Position numbers and translations under genes: made by a program. From contig NZ_JAJKFK010000007.1 of assembly GCF_021653975.1 (NCBI RefSeq), positions 248,001 to 312,000 on the forward strand: a DNA stretch of 64,000 bases, given 5' to 3'. Each line of letters opens with the position of its first letter. Position 1 is the first letter of the stretch. Shown here in pieces: positions 1-10,907 of this stretch. The notes beneath the pieces were generated by a model. That model was not told the DNA's origin, ran no database searches, and was given only the letters and a program-made list of their open reading frames with translations. The DNA comes from Amycolatopsis sp. GM8. Its GTDB lineage: Bacteria; Actinomycetota; Actinomycetes; Mycobacteriales; Pseudonocardiaceae.

Positions 1-495
1 AGCTCGGCGGTGCTGTGGTTCCAGCGCGACTACGACACCCCGGGGCACCCGTTCGTGCCGCCGGCCGCCTGGGATCCTGAGTCCATGGCGAGCATCACCA
101 CGCACGACCTGCCGACGGTGGCGGGCTGGCTCGACGGTGAGCACGTCCGGGTCCGCGCCGAGCTGGGCCTGCTCGACGGACCGCCGGAACGCGAATACGC
201 CTCGGCAAGGGCCGAACGCGAGGCACTCACCGATTTCCTTGACCAGCAAGGAATTCCCCACGACGACATGGTGTCCGCACTGCACACGCTGCTCGCCTCC
301 GCCGCGTCCCGTCTGCTGCTCACCGCGCCCGCGGACGTCGTCGGCGAGCGCCGCCAGCCGAACCTGCCGGGGACGGTCGGCGAGTACCCGAACTGGCGGA
401 TACCCTTGCCCGTCACCGTCGACGAGTTCTTCACCGATGAGCGCGTCCGCCGCCTGATCACGACCCTGCGGGCGGCTCGCCCACTGCACGACTGA
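1..495 (+). CDS. malQ: 4-alpha-glucanotransferase (MalQ), C-terminal part only
   Basis: This is the 3' end of a gene that enters from the left edge; the frame is open from the first base. MalQ (GH77 amylomaltase) transfers maltodextrin segments between glucans in the cytoplasm. The last 160 or so residues carry GH77 signatures: the stretch SITTHDLPTVAGWL and, near the C-terminus, NLPGTVGEYPNWRIPLP, which is typical of the last conserved block of the family. The stop codon is followed after 11 bases by a TTG-started glgX with a good GAGGAGA ribosome site, so the two are probably co-transcribed. The product fits a glucan catabolism operon with glgX-treY-treZ. The catalytic nucleophile region lies outside the window. 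Confidence 0.93.
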   Translation, partial: SSAVLWFQRDYDTPGHPFVPPAAWDPESMASITTHDLPTVAGWLDGEHVRVRAELGLLDGPPEREYASARAEREALTDFLDQQGIPHDDMVSALHTLLASAASRLLLTAPADVVGERRQPNLPGTVGEYPNWRIPLPVTVDEFFTDERVRRLITTLRAARPLHD

Positions 496-506
496 GGAGA
501 AGCACG

Positions 507-2635
<2,129 letters not shown>

Positions 2636-2639
<4 letters not shown>

Positions 2640-4852
2640 GCGCGCCCAGCTCGACCTACCGGGTGCAGCTGCGCCCCGAGTTCACATTCGCCGACGCGCT
2701 GGGCCAGGTCGAGTACCTGCACGAGCTGGGCGTGGGAGCGCTGTACGCGTCGCCGGTGCTGGACGCGACGCCCGGTTCGACGCACGGGTACGACGTGGTC
2801 GATCCCACGCGTGCGCGGCCGGAACTGGGCGGCGAGGACGGGCGGAAAGCGCTTTCCCGGAAGCTGCGGGAGGCGGGGCTCGGGTTCGTCGTGGACATCG
2901 TGCCCAACCACATGGCGGTGCCGAACCCGTGGTGGCAGGACGTTCTGCGGTACGGGCCGGCGTCGGAGTACGCGTCGTACTTCGACATCGACTGGAGCCG
3001 CGGCCGCATCCTGTTGCCGTTCCTCGGTGATGACAGCGACGAGCTGACGATCGAGGGCGACGAGCTGGTCTACTACGACCACCGGTTCCCGATCGCGCCC
3101 GGCACCGAAGGCGGCACGCCGCGAGAGGTGCACGCGCGCCAGCACTACGAGCTGGTGGGCTGGCGCCGCGGCAACGCCGAGCTGAACTACCGGCGGTTCT
3201 TCGACATCACCACGCTCGCCGCGGTGCGGGTCGAGCTGCCCGAGGTTTTCCAGGCGACGCACGGCGAAGTGCTGCGCTGGGTCGCCGCGGGCGAGGTGAC
3301 CGGTCTGCGGGTCGACCATCCCGACGGTCTCGCCGATCCGGGCGGGTACATGCGCGCCGTGCGTGCGGCCGCGCCGAACGCGTGGCTGGTGGTGGAGAAG
3401 ATCCTGCATCCGGGCGAGGATCTGCCGCAGAGCTGGCCAGTGGACGGCACGACCGGGTACGACGCGTTGCGCGAGATCACCGGGATCTTCGTCGATCCCT
3501 CGGCGGCGCCCCGGTTCTCGCTGCTGGCCGGTTCGCCGGACTACCACGCGCTCGAACAGGAGGCGCGGCGGCTGGTGACGGACACGATCCTGGTCGCGGA
3601 GATGCGGCGGATCGGGGCGCTCGTGCCCACCGGCGACGGGGCCGCCGCGGTCGCCGAACTGATGATCGCGTTCCCGGTGTACCGCTCGTACCTGCCCGAG
3701 GGCACGGCACACTGGGCGCTCGCGGTCGAAAAGGCCCGCGAGCGGCGGCCGGATCTGGCGTCCACTGTGGACTTGATCGACCGGCTGGTGCGAGCCGAGC
3801 CGCACGGCGAGCTGGCCACCCGGATCCAGCAGACCTCGGGCATGGTGGTCGCGAAGGGCACCGAGGACACGGCGTTCTACCGGTACACCCGGTTCGCGGC
3901 GCTCAACGAGGTCGGCGGTTCGCCCGACCGCTTCGGCTCTTCCGTCGCCGAGTTCCACGAACTGGCCGCCGCCCGCGAGGCCGGGCATCCGGCGACGATG
4001 ACGACACTGACCACCCACGACACCAAGCGTTCCGAGGACGCACGGGCCCGGCTGGCCGTACTGTCGGAGCTGCCGGACGAGTTCGCGGACGCGGTCGAGC
4101 GCTGGACACAGAAGTACGGCATCGACGAGCCGGCGCTCAACCTGCTGGCGTGGCAGACGCTCGTCGGCGCCTGGCCGATCACGGCCGAGCGGCTGCGCGA
4201 GTATCTCGGGAAAGCTGCCAAGGAAGCCAAGATCCGCACGACGTGGACGGATCACGACGAGGCGTTCGAGGCGGAAATCGCGGCGTGGCCCGAAAAGGTA
4301 CTCGGCGATCCGGATGTCGCGGCGTTCGCCGAGCGGATCAAGGGCCCCGGCTGGTCGAACTCGTTGGGGCAGAAGCTGATCCAGCTGACCGCGCCCGGCG
4401 TGCCCGATGTGTACCAGGGCACCGAGCTGTGGGATCTGTCCCTTGTGGACCCGGACAACCGCCGTCCCGTCGACTACGACGCGCGGCGCGAACTGCTGAG
4501 GCGGATCATCGCCGGCGAGCTGCCCGAGATCGACGACACCGGCGCGGCGAAGCTTCTCGTCGTGCACAAGGCGCTCATGCTGCGACGCGAGCGGCCGGAG
4601 CTTTTCCATGGCTACCAACGACTTCAGGCCGAAGGACCGGCGGCGGAGCACGCGGTCGCCTTCGAGCGGACGGGGCTGGTGGCGGTCGCGACCCGGCTCC
4701 CGGTGGGCCTCGCCGCAGCCGGTGGCTGGCGCGACACCGCGCTACCGCTGCCGCCGGGTTCCTGGACCGACGTGCTGACCGGCGTGACCGCGGTGCCGCA
4801 CCTGTCGGCGCTGCTGGCTCGATACCCCGTGGCCTTGCTGGTGCGCGCATGA
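2636..4852 (+). CDS. treY: Maltooligosyl trehalose synthase TreY
   Basis: TreY (GH13) isomerises the reducing-end alpha-1,4 bond of maltodextrins to the alpha,alpha-1,1 bond, making maltooligosyl trehalose. The 738-residue protein starts with the family hallmark STYRVQLRPEFTFADA. Catalytic residues are visible: Asp227 in GLRVDHPDG, Glu254 in VVEKILHPGE and Asp462 in TTHDTKRSED. The ATG at 2636 overlaps the glgX stop in an ATGA junction; a longer open frame upstream lies wholly within glgX and is rejected as start. The gene ends in another ATGA junction with treZ, indicating translational coupling of the two steps of trehalose release. Confidence 0.96.
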
Positions 4853-6546
4853 GCTTCCGCGTGTGGGCCCCGCATCAGGCCCGCGTCCGCGTCCGGGCCG
4901 ATGGTGTGGACCACGAGATGACCCGGCGCGGCGAGTGGTGGCACTCGGACGCCACCGGCACGGACTACGCGTTCCTGTTGGGCGACGACGAAAAGCCGCT
5001 GCCCGATCCGCGTTCGCAGTGGCAGCCCAAGGGCGTGCACGAGCCCTCGCGCGTGTACGACCACAGCGCGTTCGAGTGGTCGGACCAATCGTGGACGGGC
5101 CGCGCCCTGCCCGGTGGTGTGGTGTACGAGCTGCACATCGGCACGTTCACCGAGGGGGGCACCTTCGACTCGGCGATCGAAAAACTGGACTATCTGGCCG
5201 ATCTCGGTGTCACGTTCGTCGAGGTGATGCCGGTCAACTCGTTCGACGGCACCACGGGCTGGGGCTACGACGGGGTTCTGTGGGGCGCGGTGCACGAGCC
5301 CTATGGCGGTCCGGACGGGTTCAAGCGTTTCGTCGACGCCTGTCACCGGCGGGGTTTGGCCGTGGTGCTGGACGTCGTCTACAACCACCTCGGCCCGTCG
5401 GGCGCGTACCTCGACCGGTTCGGCCCGTACTTCGCCGGGCAGAACGACTGGGGTCCGGGCCTCAATCTCGACGGCGAGGGATCCGACGAGGTCCGGCGCT
5501 ACGTGATCGACAACGCGCTGGGCTGGCTGCGGGACTTCCACGTCGACGCGTTGCGGTTGGACGCGGTGCACGCCCTGTCCGACCGTCGGGCCACGCATCT
5601 GCTGGAGGAGCTCGCGCTCGACGTGGAAGCGCTTTCCGCCGCGGTGCGACGGCCGTTGACGCTGATCGCCGAGTCGGACCTGAACGACCCCAAGCTCGTC
5701 ACAGCGCGGGAAGCGCACGGCTACGGCCTGAATGCGCAGTGGTCCGACGACCTGCACCACGCGCTGCACGTGGCGCTGTCGGGCGAAACGAGCGGCTACT
5801 ACACGGACTTCGCCGCGCCCGGCGCGCTCGCCCGGACGCTGCGCGAAGTCTTCTTCCACGCCGGCACGTGGTCGTCGTTCCGGGGTCGCACACACGGGCG
5901 TCCGGTGGACACGCGAACCGTGCCGGGACACCGGTTTCTCGCGTACTTGCAGAACCACGACCAGATCGGCAACCGCGCGACCGGCGACCGGTTGTCCGCT
6001 TCGGTTTCGGCTGGCCGGCTCGCCTGCGGCGCCGCGATCGTGTTCTGCTCGCCGTACACGCCGATGATCTTCATGGGCGAGGAGTGGGCGGCGAGCACGC
6101 CGTGGCAGTTCTTCGCGTCCTTCCCGGATCCGGAGCTCGCCGAGGCCGTCCGCACGGGCCGCCGCCGGGAGTTCGCCCGGCACGGCTGGGGCGAGGCGGA
6201 CGTCCCGGACCCCATCGACCCGGCGACGGTCGAACGCTCGCGCCTGCGCTGGCCGGAGATTTCCGAGCCAGGGCACCGGGAAATGCTGGCGCTGCACCGG
6301 TCCCTGATCGCACTGCGGCGAGACCGGCCCGAGTTGACGGACCCGCGCCTGGACCACTTCGACGTGCACGCCGAGGGTTCATTGCTCGTCCTGCACCGAG
6401 GTGCCCTCCGACTGGCGGTCAACCTCGGCCCCGACGCCGCCACCGTTCCCCTCGGCGGCGACGTCCTCCTCTCCTGGGGCGACGCCTCGGTGGCAGGCGG
6501 CATGGCGACCCTGCCACCGGAGACGTTCGTCTTACTGGATTCCTGA
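4849..6546 (+). CDS. treZ: Maltooligosyl trehalose trehalohydrolase TreZ
   Basis: TreZ (GH13) hydrolyses the alpha-1,4 bond next to the trehalose unit of maltooligosyl trehalose and frees trehalose. The protein is 565 aa. It begins SFRVWAPHQARVRV, the N-terminal beta-sandwich of the family, followed by the barrel with Asp238 in ALRLDAVHAL, Glu275 in IAESDLNDP and Asp371 in LQNHDQIGNR. The ATG at 4849 overlaps the treY stop (ATGA); the much longer frame-open stretch upstream is a shadow of treY. It is the last gene of the malQ-glgX-treY-treZ run. Only 12 bases separate its stop from that of the convergent flavoenzyme gene. Confidence 0.96.
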   Translation: MSFRVWAPHQARVRVRADGVDHEMTRRGEWWHSDATGTDYAFLLGDDEKPLPDPRSQWQPKGVHEPSRVYDHSAFEWSDQSWTGRALPGGVVYELHIGTFTEGGTFDSAIEKLDYLADLGVTFVEVMPVNSFDGTTGWGYDGVLWGAVHEPYGGPDGFKRFVDACHRRGLAVVLDVVYNHLGPSGAYLDRFGPYFAGQNDWGPGLNLDGEGSDEVRRYVIDNALGWLRDFHVDALRLDAVHALSDRRATHLLEELALDVEALSAAVRRPLTLIAESDLNDPKLVTAREAHGYGLNAQWSDDLHHALHVALSGETSGYYTDFAAPGALARTLREVFFHAGTWSSFRGRTHGRPVDTRTVPGHRFLAYLQNHDQIGNRATGDRLSASVSAGRLACGAAIVFCSPYTPMIFMGEEWAASTPWQFFASFPDPELAEAVRTGRRREFARHGWGEADVPDPIDPATVERSRLRWPEISEPGHREMLALHRSLIALRRDRPELTDPRLDHFDVHAEGSLLVLHRGALRLAVNLGPDAATVPLGGDVLLSWGDASVAGGMATLPPETFVLLDS

Positions 6547-6558
6547 CCGGCGCCCGGT

Positions 6559-7767
6559 TCAGAGCCGGATGTATTCCGGGATATTCGGGAACTTGCCGGT
6601 GATCTCGTAGTCGCCGACGAACGCGTTCTTCATGTCGATCGCCTCGTGGGTGGCGAACGTCCTGGCGTTGCGCCAGAACCGGTCGAGCCGGTACCGGTTG
6701 GCGGTGCTGCGGGCGCCGGTCAGATCGAAGATCCGCGTCGACACGTCCAGGCTGGCCCGGGTGCTCATGACGTTCGCCTGGACGCCGCGCGCACTCGCCT
6801 CCTCCGGGGTGCCCGCCGTCGCCTCGATTTCCGCGGCCACGCTCAGCAGCAGCGCCCGCGCCGCGGCCAGTTCGCCGGACATCTCACCCAGCTGACGGTG
6901 CATCAGCGGGTCCTCCTGCGCGGAGGCATAGCGCGGCATGGTGGCCCGGTTGACCGTCCGCAGGTACTCGATCGCCGCGTCGAACGCGCCCTCTCCAATA
7001 CCCTGCAGCAACGTCCCGTTGGCCAGCATGACGGCACCCACGAAATACGGATCCACCGCGGGCGGGGCGCAGTGCCAGCCGTCGGGCACGAACACGTCGT
7101 CGTAGGTGATGGTCTGGCTGTCGGTTCCGCGCTGGCCCATGTTGTCCCAGTCGTGGGCGAGTCGCAGCTTCGGATCGTCCAGGCGGACCAGCGCGAAGTG
7201 CGGGGTCGCGGTGGCCAGGTCCTCGTCGGGGCCGAGCAGGGCGAGCCGGACGACCAGCAGGTCGCGCCCGCCACCACCGCTGTTGGTGTTGAACGTCTTG
7301 GTGCCGCTGACGACGATCCCGCCGGGCGCCACCCGTCCGGTCACCCGGCCGGTGCCACCGGACTCGGAGACCGAGGAGACCAGCCGCCGCCCCTCCTGGA
7401 TCATTTCGCCGGCCAGCTGCTGCTTGGTCGCGTCCGGCAGATCGGTGACGAACAGCTGGCGCGCGACGAGGAAGTTCGCGCCGCTGCACTGCCCGGTGGA
7501 GCCGTCGGCGGCGGAGATCTCCACCAGGGCCTCCGACACGTCGCGCAGACCGCCCCACATGCCTCCCTGCCACAGGCCACCGAACTCGACCGGCACGTTG
7601 AGCCGGTTCACGCCCACTTCACCGAGCAGCCGCATGTTCTGCGCCACGTCGGTCCCGTCGGTGTCGCTGCGGACGCCGTTCTCACTCATTTCGGGACGCA
7701 GCGCCCGCAACCGTGCCAAAATCTCCGCGGGACTCGATGCCAGATCGGTGTTCTCAAGCGTAGTCAT
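6559..7767 (-). CDS. Acyl-CoA dehydrogenase-like flavoprotein (possible flavin-dependent monooxygenase)
   Basis: The 402-residue protein has the acyl-CoA dehydrogenase fold: an N-terminal helical part, a middle beta domain (SESGGTGRVTGRVAPGG and GTKTFNTNSGGGG) and a C-terminal helical domain ending RLDRFWRNARTFATHEAID. That C-terminal block resembles the DszC/HsaA-like branch, in which the fold acts as an oxygenase using reduced flavin rather than as a dehydrogenase. The usual catalytic Glu of true acyl-CoA dehydrogenases is not evident. It is transcribed against the glucan genes, 126 bases downstream of a TetR gene in the same direction, and may be its target. The substrate is unknown. It has no obvious link to trehalose metabolism and interrupts the glucan district. 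Confidence 0.8.
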   Translation of the reverse strand: MTTLENTDLASSPAEILARLRALRPEMSENGVRSDTDGTDVAQNMRLLGEVGVNRLNVPVEFGGLWQGGMWGGLRDVSEALVEISAADGSTGQCSGANFLVARQLFVTDLPDATKQQLAGEMIQEGRRLVSSVSESGGTGRVTGRVAPGGIVVSGTKTFNTNSGGGGRDLLVVRLALLGPDEDLATATPHFALVRLDDPKLRLAHDWDNMGQRGTDSQTITYDDVFVPDGWHCAPPAVDPYFVGAVMLANGTLLQGIGEGAFDAAIEYLRTVNRATMPRYASAQEDPLMHRQLGEMSGELAAARALLLSVAAEIEATAGTPEEASARGVQANVMSTRASLDVSTRIFDLTGARSTANRYRLDRFWRNARTFATHEAIDMKNAFVGDYEITGKFPNIPEYIRL

Positions 7768-7893
7768 CCGTTTTCCCAGTCATTCCGCAAATGGTGGCGC
7801 TTTCACCGAAAACGCTAGCAGCGGGAGCGGACCATTCCGGTCGATCGGGAAGAACCGAGAAGCGCCGGTGCAAGGATTTCTCGCATCCGGCCG

Positions 7894-8535
7894 TCAGCCC
7901 AGGCTGACGCCGAGCATCGCCATCGGTTCCGGTGCGGGCAACGGCGCGGTGCGGGCGGAGAACGACTGCATGAGGTACGCCACCAGCCGGCGCGCGGCGG
8001 CGGGCGAGGTCGCGCCCAGGCTGTCCGTCACCTGGATCAGCAAGATCAGGTCGCTGGGCGAGAAGTCGGCCCGCAGGTCCCCGGACTCCTGAGCGCGGCG
8101 TGCCAGCTCACTGATGTTGCGCAGGATCCGCGCCCGCCCGTCGGTCATCCCGCCGGCGTCCGGGAACTCCGCCGCGAACACCTTCGTGAAACCCCAGCTG
8201 CCGGCCTCGGTCTGCGACCCCACGGCATGATCCAGCGCGGTCCGCAGGCCCCGCCACGCGTCGAGATCGGCGAGCGCGTCCTCGGTCAGCCGGACGCAGC
8301 GCGCCAGCTCCGCTTCGAAGGCCGCCGTGAAAAGCGCCTCCCGGGTGGGGAAATGCCGGTACAACGTGGCCATGCCGACCCCGGCGCGATGGGCGACCGC
8401 GCGCATCGTGGTCTCGACCCCATCGGCCGCATACAACTCCCGCGCCGCGTCCAGGATGCGGGTGCGGTTCTGCGTCGCGTCGGTCCGCACGTGACTCGTC
8501 TCCAGTTCTTCCGGTTCTTGCTCCAGGGTAGCCAC
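7894..8535 (-). CDS. TetR/AcrR-family transcriptional regulator
   Basis: This is a 213-residue one-component repressor. The N-terminal HTH is clear: RTRILDAARELYAADGVETT followed by VAHRAGVGMATLYRHFPTR at about residues 22-65. The C-terminal ligand domain is variable, as usual for the family. It is divergent from the second glgX (79 bases between the two start regions) and lies upstream of the flavoenzyme gene on the same strand, so it could control either side. The C-terminal pattern (ALDHAVGSQTEAGSWGF onward) is typical of the actinobacterial SbtR-like branch. The ligand cannot be told from sequence. Confidence 0.9.
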   Translation of the reverse strand: MATLEQEPEELETSHVRTDATQNRTRILDAARELYAADGVETTMRAVAHRAGVGMATLYRHFPTREALFTAAFEAELARCVRLTEDALADLDAWRGLRTALDHAVGSQTEAGSWGFTKVFAAEFPDAGGMTDGRARILRNISELARRAQESGDLRADFSPSDLILLIQVTDSLGATSPAAARRLVAYLMQSFSARTAPLPAPEPMAMLGVSLG

Positions 8536-8614
8536 TCAGGCCCCGCCGGGAGCCGGACGACGTAGCTGACCTGGGCGTGTGCGGAATGTCGTACCGGACT
8601 GGGAAGATCGGAAG

Positions 8615-10735
8615 ATGGCCACCCGACCGTCAGCCGCCACGCCCGTCCTCGCCGGGCGCCCCTTCCCGCTGGGCGCGCACCCCGAGGGGGGCGGCGTCCG
8701 CTTCGCCGTCACCTCCGGCGTCGCCGAAGGCGTCGAGGTGTGCCTCATCGCCGAGGACGGCAGCGAGCGGCGCGTCGAGCTGACCGAGCGCACGTTCGGC
8801 GTCTGGCACGGCCTGGTCCCCGGCGTCACCTCCGGCCAGCGCTACGGCTACCGCGTGCACGGCCCGTACGCCCCGCAGCGGGGCCTGCGGTGCAACCCGG
8901 CCAAGCTGCTCGTCGACCCGTACGCCACGCACATCAGCGGCACGCTGACCGACCTCGACGCGGCGCTCGGCTACGTCGGCGACCCGATGCACGGCAAACC
9001 GTCCAAAGTGGACTCGCTGGGCAGCGTCCCGCTGTCGGTCGTCGGCTCACACGGCGGGCCCGACACCGGAGCCAAGCCCGAGGTGCCGTTCGAGGAGACG
9101 GTGATCTACGAGCTGCACGTCAAGGGGTTCACGCAGCAGCATCCGTTCCTCCCCGAGCACCTGCGCGGCACGTACCTCGGACTGGCGCACCCGGTGGTCG
9201 TCGAGCATCTGCTGCGGCTCGGGGTCACGGCGGTCGAGTTGCTGCCGGTGCACTGGTTCACCGACGAGCCGTACCTCGTCCGCACCGGCCGCCGCAACTA
9301 CTGGGGCTACTCGCCGCTCGGCTACTTCGCCCCGCACTCGGGGTACGCGAGTGAGCCGGGCCGCGAGGTCGAGGAGTTCCGCACGATGGTCGCCGCGTTG
9401 CACGCGGTGAACATCGAGGTGATCATGGACGTGGTCTTCAACCACACCTGCGAGGGCGGCTTCGAGGGCCCGACGCTGAGCTTCCGCGGCCTCGACGCGC
9501 CCTCCTACTACCTGCACGGCCCGCGCGGCACCGGGTTCGACCTCACCGGCTGCGGCAACACCCTCGAGGCCGGCTCCCCCACCGTGATCCGGCTCGTCAC
9601 CGACTCGCTGCGCTACTGGGCGACCGAGATGGGCGTCGACGGCTTCCGCTTCGACCTCGCCAGCACCCTCGGCCGCCCGCACGGCGGCGCCTTCGACCGC
9701 GACTCCGCGATGCTCACCGCGATCACCACCGACCCGGTGCTGTCCCGCTGCAAGCTGATCGCCGAGCCGTGGGACGTCACCGGCGAGGGCTACCGCGTCG
9801 GCGACTTCGGCGCGCAGTGGGCCGAGTGGAACGGCCGCTACCGCGACACCGTGCGCGACTTCTGGCGCGGCTCGGTCCGGGTCGACGACCTCGCCTTCCG
9901 GCTGTCGGGCTCGTCGGACCTCTACGACCACAACCTGCGCCGCCCGTGGCAGTCGGTCAACTTCATCACCGCGCACGACGGGTTCACGCTGCGGGATCTG
10001 GTGTCCTACAACGAGAAACACAACGAGGCCAACGGCGAGGACAACCGCGACGGCGGCAACGACAACCGCTCCTGGAACCACGGCGCCGAGGGCCCGACCG
10101 ACGATCCGGAGATCAACGCGCTGCGCGGCCGCCAGGCCCGCAACCTGCTCGCGACCCTCCTGCTGTCCACCGGCACGCCGATGATGACGGCGGGCGACGA
10201 CCTGTGGCGCACCCAGCACGGCAACAACAACGCCTACTGCCTCGACCACGAGACGTCCTGGGTGGACTGGGCGGGCGGCCCCGAGGCCGAGTCGATGGTC
10301 GACTTCACCCGGCGGCTCGTGCATCTGCGCGCCGAGAGCCCCGCGCTGCGCCAGCCCGAGTTCTTCGAAGGACGCACCACGCCCACCGGCAAAGCGGATC
10401 TCGTCTGGCTGCGGCCCGACGCCGGCGAGATGACCGAAAAGGATTGGTTCGACAACGACCGCCGCACGCTCGGTATGTGGATCGACGGATCGAACAGCCA
10501 ATCCCGCACCCGGGAGGGTGAATTGATCCCCGACCACTCGTGGTTGCTGTGGCTGCACGCCGGCGATGATCCGGTGGAGGTCACGTTGCCCGGCGAGGAG
10601 TTCGGCGAGTCGTTCGAGCCGATGCTCGACACCACCGCGCCCGACGGCAGCCCGGAAAAGTCCGAGCCACTCGAACCGGGCACCCGGCTCACCCTGTCGT
10701 CACATGCGTTGCTTCTGTTGCGCGCACCCCGCTGA
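8615..10735 (+). CDS. glgX: Glycogen debranching enzyme GlgX, second copy
   Basis: This is a second GH13 debranching enzyme, 706 aa from the ATG at 8615, which has GGGAAG upstream; an in-frame GTG at 8579 would add 12 residues without family similarity. It shares most blocks with the first copy: Asp347 in GFRFDLAST, Glu384 in IAEPWD and Asp455 in TAHDGFTL, and the paired segments around [14 protein letters not shown]. It differs at the C-terminus and in loops, so the two copies are divergent paralogues, not a recent duplication. It lies just upstream of glgE-treS-mak-glgB but is separated from glgE by 172 bases that contain their own promoter-like element. It may debranch GlgE-made glucan. 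Confidence 0.95.
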   Translation: MATRPSAATPVLAGRPFPLGAHPEGGGVRFAVTSGVAEGVEVCLIAEDGSERRVELTERTFGVWHGLVPGVTSGQRYGYRVHGPYAPQRGLRCNPAKLLVDPYATHISGTLTDLDAALGYVGDPMHGKPSKVDSLGSVPLSVVGSHGGPDTGAKPEVPFEETVIYELHVKGFTQQHPFLPEHLRGTYLGLAHPVVVEHLLRLGVTAVELLPVHWFTDEPYLVRTGRRNYWGYSPLGYFAPHSGYASEPGREVEEFRTMVAALHAVNIEVIMDVVFNHTCEGGFEGPTLSFRGLDAPSYYLHGPRGTGFDLTGCGNTLEAGSPTVIRLVTDSLRYWATEMGVDGFRFDLASTLGRPHGGAFDRDSAMLTAITTDPVLSRCKLIAEPWDVTGEGYRVGDFGAQWAEWNGRYRDTVRDFWRGSVRVDDLAFRLSGSSDLYDHNLRRPWQSVNFITAHDGFTLRDLVSYNEKHNEANGEDNRDGGNDNRSWNHGAEGPTDDPEINALRGRQARNLLATLLLSTGTPMMTAGDDLWRTQHGNNNAYCLDHETSWVDWAGGPEAESMVDFTRRLVHLRAESPALRQPEFFEGRTTPTGKADLVWLRPDAGEMTEKDWFDNDRRTLGMWIDGSNSQSRTREGELIPDHSWLLWLHAGDDPVEVTLPGEEFGESFEPMLDTTAPDGSPEKSEPLEPGTRLTLSSHALLLLRAPR

Positions 10736-10790
10736 CGGGTGACACCTGCGTTACCAGTGTGCGGCGCCCCTGGACAGGAGTCGCCCGGCG

Positions 10791-10860
10791 GCAGAAAGTG
10801 ACAACCGATAGGTTTGCGCTTGTCCGCGATCGGGTAGCGACTACCCGCCACGCTTTCTGC
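10791..10860. repeat. Nested inverted repeats upstream of glgE
   Basis: An outer pair GCAGAAAG (10791-10798) and CTTTCTGC (10853-10860) flanks an inner perfect hairpin CGGGTAG-CGA-CTACCCG (10831-10847). The inner stem overlaps the -10 part of the SigF-like promoter described separately. This could be an operator, or a terminator/attenuator for glgX; there is no T-run. Confidence 0.55.
10811..10836 (+). promoter_or_regulatory. SigF/SigB-type stress promoter candidate for glgE operon
   Basis: GGTTT at 10811-10815 and GGGTA at 10832-10836 are separated by 16 bases. This matches the -35/-10 pattern known for mycobacterial SigF and streptomycete SigB-like sigma factors (GTTT, 15-17 bases, GGGTA). 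Transcription would start near 10843, giving a leader of about 65 bases before glgE. Trehalose/glucan genes are plausible general-stress targets. It is a consensus match only. Confidence 0.55.
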
Positions 10861-10907
10861 GCATGGCCGCGGCTTCCATACATACTCCTAGGAGAGGGGC
10901 GCTGCCG

